Shown here: positions 53,386 through 64,000 of the stretch, in pieces | Layout of the letters: every line of letters begins with the position of its first letter | How positions within the stretch are numbered: position 1 is the stretch's first letter | Source: Neocallimastix lanati (nom. inval.) | Lineage: Eukaryota; Neocallimastigomycota; Neocallimastigomycetes; Neocallimastigales; Neocallimastigaceae | DNA length: 64,000 nt | Direction: 5' to 3' | Assembly (NCBI GenBank): GCA_016946835.1 | Contig: JACVTC010000002.1 | Location: 1,127,501 to 1,191,500 of the forward strand | Made by a program: the position numbers and the translations under genes | The notes under the pieces: model-generated | Database searches by the model: none | What the model was told of the DNA's origin: nothing | Seen by the model: the letters and a program-made list of their open reading frames with translations, nothing else

Positions 53386-53426
53386 TCACATTTACACATT
53401 TTGGAAAGATTATTGGGTAAATGTGA
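53386..53426. other. Inverted repeat capable of forming a hairpin
   Basis: TCACATTTACACA at 53386-53398 pairs with TGGGTAAATGTGA at 53414-53426 (12 of 13 positions) around a 15-base loop. It lies just past the 72-bp tandem duplication. Role unknown. Confidence 0.5.
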
Positions 53427-54616
53427 AAGATATAAAATAATAATTATATTTAAAAATAGAAAAAAGAAAAAAAAAAGATATTATAATAAAGTTAAAGAAA
53501 CCACACTATTAAACCACTATTAAAACAAATTGCTCCTTAAATCTAAAATTCTTTTGATGATTTTGTTGACAATATTAAAACCTTATTTATTAATCTTTTT
53601 TAATTTAATTATTATTATTATTATTATTATTTTTTTTTTTTCACCGTTGTTTTAATATAAAAAAAAATTAAAATTTTAATTAATGTAACAATTAAAAACA
53701 ATGATAAATAATGATATTAAAATTTAAAAAATTAAAAAAAAAAAAAGTCATTTACATCATCATAAAATAATATTCTTTATAAAAAAAAAAATATATTTTT
53801 TATTCATAATATATAATATTTTCAATATTAGTTGCACATCATTTAATATTTAAAAAAAAATATATATATATGTTACACAAAAAATAATAAAAATTTACTA
53901 TATTCTTTAATGTTTATTATAGAAAGATAAAATATAATATTTCTATCTTTTTAGTTGATCATTTGTAAAGATATAATTATTACTATTTATTATATTTCTA
54001 TCTATTTATTAATTTTTTTCTTATATACTAGTTATAATTAATTCTTTATTAAGACATGAAGAAAAGATGCAAGAAAGAAACTTATACCATATCTATAGTA
54101 CATTAATTGGTCAAATTCTAATATTTAATATTAAAAAATTTTTATATAAAATTATCATTATATATAAATTATATGTATCTAATAAGATATTAATATATAC
54201 GTTTTATTTTTTACATATTTTTTATTATTATAATTATGACTTATTTCATTTTTAATAATATATTAGAATCATATTTTAATATTATATTTTACCAATAGAA
54301 CATTAATCAAAATTTTTAATATTATTTTATCTTGTGTAATATAAATAAAGCCCAAATCTAAAAGTATATTAAATATATATTATTAATTTGTTTTTTAATA
54401 TTTTTAAATCTAATTAAGTATAAAACTGAAGTTATATTAATATTTAATGGTTTATGTGTTAATTTATATCATGTGTAAATTATAATGGTATATAATTTAT
54501 TTAATAATAACAATTAACGAAACATTTGAATTAAATCTTATTTCATATTAAATTAAGTAGACTTTTTTTTATATAAAATAAAGTTTGCTAAGCTTTCCAA
54601 TCCATAATATTATTAA

Positions 54617-54655
<39 letters not shown>

Positions 54656-54692
54656 TTTTGTTTCGTTTTTATATAAAAGAAAATTATTACCT

Positions 54693-54724
<32 letters not shown>

Positions 54725-54915
54725 TTTTTTTTAAAACTTTAATTTTATTTATTTATATATTCTAATTGAATTAGAATTTTTACAAATTGTTATATTTTTT
54801 ATAAAAAAAAAATAAATAAATAAAGATTTAGATTTAAAAAATATTTTAGTAAATATATATATATATATAAATATAAAGTATTGCTGGAACAATATAATTA
54901 ATTAATAATTTCAAA

Positions 54916-57900
54916 ATGAAATTTTCAAAAGCTATACTTTTATCAACTTTAGCTTTGGCATCAGCTAAAAAACTTCAATATGTATGTAGGAATTTCTGAT
55001 TATGAAATTGATGGAAAAATATTTAATAAATTAAAAAAAATTATTATATAATTTATAAAATAATTTTAAATATCTAAATAAATTAATACTAATTAAAAAG
55101 TTAAATTGTTATTTTTTTATTTAATATTCGATTGTAAATAAATATTTTTTCTAATTGATATTTTTTCTTTCTTTTTTTATAATTTGAATGTTAAATAAAT
55201 ATTATTTAATATGGTTATTTTAATATAAAATTAATCAATCATTTAATAAATAAAATATAGTTAGGTGTTAATGAAGCAGGTGGTGAATTTGGTGAAGGAC
55301 ATTTACCAGGTGTTTATAATACTCATTATATCTACCCAAACATTGATGCTATTAGCGCTTCTATCGAACAAGGTGTTAATGTTATTCGTATGGGTCTTAG
55401 ATGGGAACGTTTCCAACATGAATTATATGGTGAATTAACTGAATTTGATGTTACCGAATACAAAAAGGTCGTTGATGCAACTACTGCTAAGGGTGCTGTA
55501 GTTATTATTGATCCACACAACTATGCTCGTTACAATGACAATCTTATTGGTTCAGAAGAAGTTCCAATTGAAGCTTTTACCGATTTCTGGACTAAGGTTG
55601 CTGAAGTTTTCAAGGATAATGAAAAGGTATGGTTTGGTTTAGTTAATGAACCACATGATATGGAAACTGATGATTGGTTTAAGGCAGCTCGTGCTGCAGT
55701 TGATGCCATTCGTGCTACTGGAGCTGAAAACAAAATTTTAATTCCAGGTAATGGATGGGACGGTGCATGGAGTTGGGGTTCTCAAGCTTGGTATGGTGAA
55801 TCCAATGCCGAAGTTGCTTTAAGATATTTCTCTTCTGAAGATAAAAACATTGCTTTTGAAGTTCATCAATACTTCGATTCTGACTACTCTGGTACTCATG
55901 ATTCTTGTGAAAAGCGTCCATGCCAAAACAACCTCAAAGAATTCGTTGACTGGCTTAAGACTAATGATTTAAAGGGTTGGGTTGGTGAAATTGGAGGTAC
56001 TTTAGATGATGAATGTAAGGGATGTGTCCAAGAACTTCTTGAATACCTTCAAGAAAACAATGAATACATTTTAGGTGTTACCTGGTGGGCAGCAGGTCCA
56101 TGGTGGGGACACAATGCTTACTCAGTTGAACCAAATGATAAGAAGGAATTCCCAGGACAAATGGCTTGGTTAAAACCATTCTTACCAGGACCATCAGAAT
56201 TGACTGAAGTTCCAACCTTTATTAACAAGAAGGTTTACTGTAAAGGATGTGTTGTCACTGGTACTGGTGGTGATGGATCTTTATGGGGATGGGAAAATGA
56301 AAAGTCATGTGAAATTGATGTAGCCACTTGTGGTTTAGATGGTAATGGTGGTTCCGAAGATAAGCCAGAAGAACAACAAGATGATGGTAAGATTTATTGT
56401 AAAGGATGTGAAGTTACAGCTACTGGTGGTGACAATTCCTTATGGGGATGGGAAAACCAAAAATCATGTCAAATTGACGCTAAGGCCTGTGGATTAGATA
56501 CTGGTGATGATGAAGAAGAAAACCAAGAAGAAACAAGTGATGGAAAGATTTACTGTAAGGGATGTGTTGTTACTGCTACTGGTGGTGATGGTTCCTTATG
56601 GGGATGGGAAAAGCAAAAATCATGTCAAATTAATGCAAAAGCTTGTGGATTAGATACTGGTGATGATGAAGAAGAAGACCAAGAAGAAACAAGTGATGGC
56701 AAGATTTACTGTAAGAAATGTGTTGTTACTGCTACTGGTGGTGATGGTTCCTTATGGGGATGGGAAAAGCAAAAATCATGTCAAATTGATGTTAAAAAAT
56801 GTAATTTAGATGGAAGTTCATCTGAAAAACCATCTGAAAAACCATCTGGAAAGAAAGGAAAACTTCAATACGTAAGTTAATTTAAAATATAATTATTAAG
56901 CTTACCTAAAAATGAATAAATACTATGAATTAAATTAAATTAAATATTTAAGAAATATCCTTTTAATTATTATGATTATTTATGATATAAATTATTTTAT
57001 ATATATACATATACATACACACATACACACACACACACATATATATATATATATTTTTTTTTTTTAAATATATTTTAAACAAATATAGTTAGGTGTTAAT
57101 GAAGCTGGTGGTGAATTTGGTGAAGGACATTTACCAGGTGTTTACAATACTCATTATATCTATCCAAACATTGATGCTATTAGCGCTTCTATCGAACAAG
57201 GTGTTAATGTTATTCGTATGGGTCTTAGATGGGAACGTTTCCAACATGAATTATATGGTGAATTAACTGAATTTGATGTTACCGAATACAAAAAGGTCGT
57301 TGATGCTACTACTGCTAAGGGTGCTGTAGTTATTATTGATCCACACAACTATGCTCGTTACAATGACAATCTTATTGGTTCAGAAGAAGTTCCAATTGAA
57401 GCTTTTACCGATTTCTGGACTAAGGTTGCTGAAGTTTTCAAGGATAATGAAAAGGTATGGTTTGGTTTAGTTAATGAACCACATGATATGGAAACTGATG
57501 ATTGGTTTAAGGCAGCTCGTGCTGCAGTTGATGCCATTCGTGCTACTGGAGCTGAAAACAAAATTTTAATTCCAGGTAATGGATGGGACGGTGCATGGAG
57601 TTGGGGTTCTCAAGCTTGGTATGGTGAATCCAATGCCGAAGTTGCTTTAAGATATTTCTCTTCTGAAGATAAAAACATTGCTTTTGAAGTTCATCAATAC
57701 TTCGATTCTGACTACTCTGGTACTCATGATTCTTGTGAAAAGCGTCCATGCCAAAACAACCTCAAAGAATTCGTTGACTGGCTTAAGACTAATGATTTAA
57801 AGGGTTGGGTTGGTGAAATTGGAGGTACTTTAGATGATGAATGTAAGGGATGTGTCCAAGAACTTCTTGAATACCTTCAAGAAAACAATGAATACATTTT

Positions 57901-58624
57901 AGGTGTTACCTGGTGGGCAGCAGGTCCATGGTGGGGACACAATGCTTACTCAGTTGAACCAAATGATAAGAAGGAATTCCCAGGACAAATGGCTTGGTTA
58001 AAACCATTCTTACCAGGACCATCAGAATTGACTGAAGTTCCAACCTTTATTAACAAGAAGGTTTACTGTAAAGGATGTGTTGTCACTGGTACTGGTGGTG
58101 ATGGATCTTTATGGGGATGGGAAAATGAAAAGTCATGTGAAATTGATGTAGCCACTTGTGGTTTAGATGGTAATGGTGGTTCCGAAGATAAGCCAGAAGA
58201 ACAACAAGATGATGGTAAGATTTATTGTAAGGGATGTGAAGTTACAGCTACTGGTGGTGACAATTCCTTATGGGGATGGGAAAACCAAAAATCATGTCAA
58301 ATTGATGTTAAAGCCTGTGGTTTAGATGGCAATGGTGATTCCGAAGATAAACCATCATCTACCTGCAAGTTTGAAGCTCTTGGTTACAAATGCTGTTCTA
58401 ATTGTATTGCCGTATTTGAAGATGATGATGGTTACTGGGGTTCTGAAAACAATGAATGGTGTGGTATTACCGAAGAATGTGTCAAGAGTTACGATGAATG
58501 TTGGTCTAATAAATCTGGTTACCCATGCTGTGATAGCTGTGACATCTATTTAGATGATGAAACCGGTAAATGGGGTGTTATGAATGGTGATTGGTGTGGT
58601 ATCCCAACTTCATGTGAAGCTTAA
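54916..58624 (+). CDS. Cellulosomal endoglucanase with two GH5 modules and eight dockerin-type repeats
   Basis: Three exons: 54916-54981, 55261-56871, 57089-58624 (1070 aa). Exon 1 is a signal peptide (MKFSKAILLSTLALASA) plus KKLQY. Exons 2 and 3 each open with a GH5 domain starting LGVNEAGGEFGEG; the fold and HQYFDSDYSGTH recall subfamily 5 endo-beta-1,4-glucanases. Acid/base Glu in LVNEPH are E152 and E689; nucleophiles in WVGEIGG are E265 and E802. Module 1 is followed by four YCKGC-V-T-A-T-GGDGSLWGWE repeats (about 346, 399, 451, 503); module 2 by two of these (about 883, 936) and two canonical CBM10/fungal dockerins (about 985 and 1028: GYKCCSNC and GYPCCDSC, each ending WCGI). Exon 2 ends GKLQY|GTAAGT, so the apparent stop there is intronic and the second module has no signal peptide of its own: one gene, not two. 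It would be secreted and docked on the cellulosome to cut cellulose. Confidence 0.9.
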
Positions 58625-59370
58625 AATTAATTAACTCATTTTTAATAATATTACAGTAATATTATAAGTATTTTTATTATAGAAAAAAAAAATACAAATA
58701 AATTAAAATAAAATAAAAAATAAAAAAAATAAAAAAATAAAAAATAAAAAAAAAATGAAAAAATATATATATATATATAGGAAATGTATATATATAATTA
58801 AACCTAATAAAAGGAAATATGTATATAGAAAAAAAAATGAGAAATTATATTTAAAAGTTTTAATAAAATGAAATAAATAAAATATATATATATAAAAATA
58901 AAAAAAAAAAAAAAAGATAAATCATTTTATTTTATTAATTTTTAATTTCAGTAATATTCTATCATTTAGTGATATTATTTAAAGTTTTTATATAGTTGGT
59001 AAAAATGAAATCAATTCATATATAGGATATATAGAATTATAGAAATAAGAAGTGAAATAGTGATTAAAAAAAAAAAAGAGAGAGAATGTATAAAATATAA
59101 TAAGGAATTAAAAATAAATATATAAATTATAATAAAAAAAAAAAAAAAATAATATTGGAAATATACATTAATAATAATATAAAATATATATATATATATA
59201 TTTTATATTATTATTAATTAATTTGTTGATTTCAATAGTTTATCCTTTTAAATTAATATTTATATTTATTAATTATAATCAATTTTTTAAATAAATATTT
59301 TTATATACTTTAATTTACATAAAAAGATATTTTTTTTTCTTTTTTTTTTTTTTTTTTTTATTATATAATT
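58625..59370. other. A+T-rich spacer between cellulase and LINE remnant
   Basis: A-rich runs directly after the stop, AT arrays near 59187-59202, and a T-run at about 59331-59359 against which the LINE remnant starts. No gene. Confidence 0.65.
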
Positions 59371-61223
59371 CAAAACACTGTGCTTGAAATGAAAAATAAT
59401 AAAGCTCCTGGACCCGATGGTATTCCGATTGAATTTTTTAAAGCCTTCTTTAGTAAATCTGATTTATCCAATAATCAAGATGATTCTTCAGATGATCACT
59501 ACTCTAAGTGTGCTAAATGTTTACTTTCATTATTTAACAAAATCTGGGATGGTGACTTCCCTGAAGAGTGGAATTCGGCTTCTATAATATCAATTCCAAA
59601 AAAAGGAGATCTTTCGGATTGTAATAATTATCGTGGTATTTCTCTTATTAATGTTGGCTTAAAAATTATTTCAAAGATTGTTACTAATAGAATTGTTAAA
59701 TATGCCCTTGAACATAAATTTGTTAGACCTGAACAATTTGGATTTAGAAATAAAGAAGAATGCATAAGTTTATATATTTCAATTAGAGAGATATGTCAAA
59801 GAAGAAAATTTCAAGGATATTTTACTTATCGTGCTTTTCTCGATCTTAAAAAAGCCTATGATTCTGTACCTATCTTTAATATTTTGACCAAATTATATAA
59901 CTTAGGAATTAGAGATAAATGTCATCGTTTTTAAAGAATCTTTATCTATCTTCTAAAGCTCGTGCTTTTTTTAATGGTAATCTCTCAGAAGAATTTTCGA
60001 TTAATCGTGGTGTTAGACAAGGATGCCTTCTATCTCCTATTTTATTCAATTTGTTCATTAATGATGTACTGGATAATTGTGATAAGTATGGTGTATATTT
60101 AGATTCTCAATATTGTTGTGGTGGACTTTTTGCGGATGATATTGTTTTAGTTGCTCCATCTAAACAAGCTCTTAAGAAAATTTTGAATAAAGTTCATGAA
60201 TGGGCTATTAAAAATGAAATGACTTTTGGAATTAATAAGTGTGCTACTCTTGTTGTAAAACCGATTAACTTTGTTAAACCGATAAACTATGAAGATCCAT
60301 CTTTCTTTATTGGTAGTAACAAATTACCTAAAACTGACAACTATACCTATCTTGGTATTCCTTTTGATGAATCTTTATCACTGAAACCTATACAATCCAA
60401 ATTAAACAGTAATTTAAATATCAAGTTAAATTTGTACTTTCGATTTCTTATTAATAAATCTGTTCCTCTCCCATTGAAGAAATATGTTTTAATTTCGTTT
60501 ATTCTTAGTCTTGTTATATATTATGCTTCTCTCTTTGATTCAAATAAGAGCAGATGTTCTAAAGCTCAAAAAATTATTAATAGAGGACTTTATTGGAGTT
60601 ATGGATTTAAATCTCGCAATTCTTCTGTTAGTCTCTATGATATTACTCGTGAATTGAGAATACCTCCTCTTTCAGCTGTCTGTGCTATAATCTCAATTAC
60701 GATGCTTTAGAAAATGGAAAAATTCTTCATGTATTATTAATCATCTCACTAATAATATTCCTACTATGTCACATTGTCACATTACTCATGGACTAAAGAA
60801 TCAAGGACTTTGGATAAGAAATTAAATGGTAAGAAAACAAGTGAAATAAAAAAGTTTTATTGGGAAAGAGATGTCTTCAAACCCTCAAAAGCTAAAAAAG
60901 CAATTATTTACAAGGAGAATGATTTTGGATTTATTTCAGAAATCAGAAACTTAACATTTCAATATCCTAAGTATCAGTTGGGATTCTTTTGGATTTCTCG
61001 AATTAGGTGTGGTTTTAAATTTGACATGAGTATTTCCATTAAAAAAAAAAAAATAGTCTCAGAAGATTGCCCTAAATATTGTCCTTGTTGTGGCGTTAGT
61101 GTACCTAGCTTTTCTCACTGGATCTTTGCCTGTAAAGAATTAGAAAATTACAGAAATAAATCTTTATCTTTTCTAGATGTATTTTATATTTTTGTGTGGT
61201 CTTGCCTAATAATTCCTTACTAA
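59371..61223 (+). pseudogene. Decayed LINE ORF2 (reverse transcriptase) fragment
   Basis: Homologous to the LINE at 15.9-18.7 kb but clearly diverged, so a different or older subfamily member. Three frame-shifted pieces: 59380-59934 (NNKAPGPDGIPIEFFKAFF, PKKGDLSDCNNYRGISL, FLDLKKAYDSVP), 59919-60710 (RGVRQGCLLSPILFNLFIND, GGLFADDIVLVAP) and 60774-61223 (SHYSWTKESRTL, knuckle CPCCGVSVPSFSHWIFAC). The first break is a small indel near 59925. The second comes from a frameshift before 60710 together with a tandem duplication of GTCACATT at about 60768-60783. The 5' half, including the endonuclease, is missing; it begins right after a poly(T) tract. No A-tail or target-site duplication recognised. 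Not functional. Confidence 0.88.
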
Positions 61224-61501
61224 TAATTATGATGGTTAGTGATTTTTACACTAGATTAATTTGTTATAATCATTTTTAGATTTTTATTATTGGGATGATA
61301 ATCGTTGTTAAAATTTTTTAAAGTAAAATATAATTAATTGTTTTATTAGAGGTAGTTAGAAATTAAAATAATTGCCTTAAATAATGTTCATATTATATTA
61401 AAGATCGATTTTATCTTTTATCCATGATTATATAAATACTCTACTTTGTTTTTCTAATAATAATACTAGATTGAAAATCAATAAATAATAATAAATATCA
61501 T

Positions 61502-61506
<5 letters not shown>

Positions 61507-61536
<30 letters not shown>

Positions 61537-61702
61537 ATTTTATTTTATTTTATTTTATTTTATTTTATTTTATTTTATTTTATTTTATTTTATTTTATTT
61601 TATTTTATTTTATTTTATTTTATTTTATTTTATTTTATTTTATTTTATTTTATTTTATTTTATTTTATTTTATTTTATTTTATTTTATTTTATTTTATTT
61701 TT
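61507..61702. repeat. Poly(T) followed by (TTTTA)n
   Basis: About 30 T residues (61509-61537) run into about 165 bp of perfect TTTTA pentanucleotides. The simple repeat gives a spurious Phe/Ile/Leu/Tyr frame. Confidence 0.92.
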
Positions 61703-62837
61703 AGTTTATTTTATTCATTAATCTTAGAAAGCAAAAAATATAAAACAAATTCATAATTATTGAAACTTATAATAATAATTCTCCAATTTAAAAAAAAAAA
61801 AAAAAAAAAAAAAAGGAAAAAAAGTTTAAAACTAATTTAATATAAATATGTTTAACTACTTTATTTTATTTTATTAAATATCTATTAGGTATAAAATTGG
61901 TGCCAGTGTAAAACATATTAATATGATAATTTTAATAATTATTTATTATATATTAACACTGTACTCCACTAAATTTAAAATACCAAAAATTGTAATATAT
62001 AAAGTTATAAAAAGAATACAATTTTCAATACGCTTTACAAATCTATATATATATATATATTTTTGAACAATTACTCTATTTATTAACTATTATTATTATT
62101 ATTATTATTATTTTTTTTTTTTTATTATAAATATAAATATAATAATAGTAGTAATATTAACAAATATATAATATTATTTTTTTCTATTATAAATAAAAAA
62201 AAAAAAAAAAAAAAAAAATAAAGAATAAAAAATATAAAAATAATAACTAATGTTAAAAAGTATTTAAATTCATAAAAGGTTAGTTTTTTATTTGATATCT
62301 AAGTAATAATATTTTAACAAAGTTTTAACTGTAATTATTAAAATTATTATTATAATTTTTATCATTATTATTTTAAATAATTTATAAAATATAGTTATAA
62401 AAAAAAAACTATGATAATTACTAATAAACTATGTATATATAATTAAAACTATATTCTTTGATTAATCATTAAATAAATAATAATTATTTATTAATATTAC
62501 ATATTTTAATAATAATTAATATATGTGAAGGGAATACATTATCAATATGGCGTATTTTTGTATGTGGCTTGTTTTTTATAATTAAATAAATAATAATTAA
62601 ATAAATCTTTTTTATATAATTTATTAATATTCAATTATAAAAATAATTTTTTATAAAAAAAAATAATTTTTTGTAATTCTTTTTTAATTGAATATATTAT
62701 TATTTCTTTTGAAATAGTTATTTAATAATATTTAATTGCAAAAAATATATTATTATTTTTTTTGAAATAATAATTATTTTTATATTTATGATTGTATAGA
62801 ATATCTTAAAAATGTATGATTTTATTTTAAAATATTA

Positions 62838-62900
62838 TAAGCCACACTGCGAAATGCACAATTGTGAAACGCACTGTCCCCCATATGATATACTTTTCAC
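62838..62900. other. Short G+C-richer patch sharing a motif with SINE-like elements
   Basis: About 60 bp around GCACTGTCCCCCATATG. TCCCCCATATG also occurs at about 1924-1934 and TCCCATATG at 20525-20533 inside the SINE-like elements. It may be a tail fragment of the same family, but it is too short to be sure. Confidence 0.25.
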
Positions 62901-64000
62901 AATAATGAAAAAAAAAACAATGATATGATTTAGTATGACTAATAATAACTAATTTTAACTTTAATTAATAAAAATATTTATCTAAAGTTGCCAAAAGAAA
63001 TTATACGGAAAAAAAAATTTTTTTTTTTTCCATATAATATAACAATTAATATTAAATTCAATTAATAAAAATAAAAAAATATCCAATTACTGTTTTTAGT
63101 GCTTATATTTTATATATACAACTTTTTTTTTTTTTTTTTATTAATTATATTTATATTGATATTGAATATCTACTGATATATTTATATTAATAATATAACA
63201 TAATTAGTATTATGTTTTTATTTAATATGAATTATTTTAGTTTATTGTATAAATACCTTTTTTCATACGATTTTTAGATGAAGTGATGACTAATAAATTT
63301 AATTTATTTAAAAAAGGTTATATTATTATATTATTAATAAATTTATTTACCTTTAAAAAAAAAAAAAATAAAAATAAAGCAGAAAAAATGGAAATATATT
63401 ATATTAAATTTTGTATTAATTTACACCCAAATAATTGACTAGTATATAAATATTTATTATTGAAAATATTAAATATATTACTAATTATATACATATAATA
63501 TATTTATTAAATATTTCATATTTAAAATATATATTTAATAAATATTTATGAAAGATTATATATATAAAAAGTCATATTGAACATGGCTACAAAAATTTAA
63601 TCAAAACAAAACAAAAAAAGTATTAAAATCTTTTTGTGTCATTATTAAAAAAAATATTGAAAAAAAAAATTATATATTATGATTTATTAAAATAATAAAT
63701 ATTACAAAAAAAAGAAAAGTATAAATATTTGATTTATATAAATTAAAATTCATATTAATATTAGGTTATTTTGACTTATTTTTATTTTTATTTCTTTATT
63801 GAAGGAAATTTAGAAAAGATATAATAATTAATAATTAATAATTAATATATATATATTATTTTTTATATTTAAAAAAATTATTAGGATAAAACATTTATTT
63901 ATTTAATTTATTTTTTAATATGTATAAATGAAAATTTTAAAAATAAAAATTAAAGAAATAAATATAAACATAATTTTATTTATTATACATTCTTTTATTT

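Larger units (their letters stand above)
51231..54915. other. A+T-rich intergenic DNA upstream of the cellulase gene
   Basis: Contains the repeats and hairpin listed separately, T-runs of about 30 at 54624-54653 and 54699-54723, and AT arrays. TATATATATATATAAATATAAAG about 50-75 bp before the cellulase ATG could include a TATA box, but similar strings occur throughout. Confidence 0.55.
61224..64000. other. A+T-rich DNA to the window end
   Basis: The first 280 bp are slightly less A+T-rich and may be 3' sequence of the LINE remnant. Beyond lie the TTTTA array listed separately, A/T tracts (61791-61814, 62196-62218) and filler. No gene seen. Confidence 0.6.

Noticed and set aside
57218-58624. 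Second, separate cellulase gene
   Set aside because: Exon 2 runs open to KLQY|GTAAGT and the next module starts at a splice acceptor with no signal peptide, so it belongs to the same transcript.
61504-61704. Hydrophobic Phe/Ile/Leu/Tyr repeat protein
   Set aside because: It is a translation of poly(T) and (TTTTA)n.

Overview
The window looks like nuclear DNA of an anaerobic gut fungus (Neocallimastigomycota, the Piromyces/Neocallimastix/Anaeromyces group). The reasons are extremely A+T-rich intergenic DNA full of homopolymers and microsatellites, short GT-AG introns, a secreted GH5 endoglucanase carrying repeated CBM10-type fungal dockerins, and genes for a motile flagellum (the zoospore stage). 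The genus assignment is inference.

Layout: 3.2-5.9 kb (-) is a two-exon gene for a low-complexity protein with W-x-DG repeats and a C-terminal domain resembling ParB/sulfiredoxin-type folds. 10.9-14.8 kb (+) is a 15-exon CCDC61/VFL3 basal-body gene, reconstructed here to 676 aa. 15.4-19.8 kb is a single retrotransposition product: an antisense, partly spliced copy of CCDC61 pre-mRNA joined to a 5'-truncated LINE with a poly(A) tail, the whole bounded by a 13-bp target-site duplication. 22.6-38.2 kb (+) is a 13-exon outer-arm dynein heavy chain (DNAH5/DNAH8 class, 4516 aa). 39.1-42.5 kb (-) is a 9-exon SNRNP40 (U5 snRNP WD40) gene, 349 aa. 44.2-46.1 kb (-) is a 6-exon BAR-like protein of 294 aa. 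54.9-58.6 kb (+) is one 3-exon gene for a 1070-aa enzyme with two GH5 modules and eight dockerin-type repeats. 59.4-61.2 kb (+) is a second, decayed LINE.

G+C-richer islands of about 350-570 bp stand out from the A+T background at 1.9-2.3, 8.6-9.0, 20.5-20.9 and 50.7-51.2 kb. The first has a 14-bp target-site duplication and an A-tail, and the third has a tRNA-like head with good A and B boxes; these two are SINE-like, the second seems related to the first, and the fourth is unassigned.

Functionally, CCDC61 (basal body) and the outer-arm dynein (axoneme) both serve the flagellum and lie on the same strand about 8 kb apart, separated by the LINE insertion and a SINE. The cellulase belongs to the extracellular cellulosome. 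SNRNP40 is a spliceosomal housekeeping gene. All multi-exon models were assembled by hand from GT-AG junctions that keep frame and from protein-family similarity recalled from knowledge; no alignment was run.
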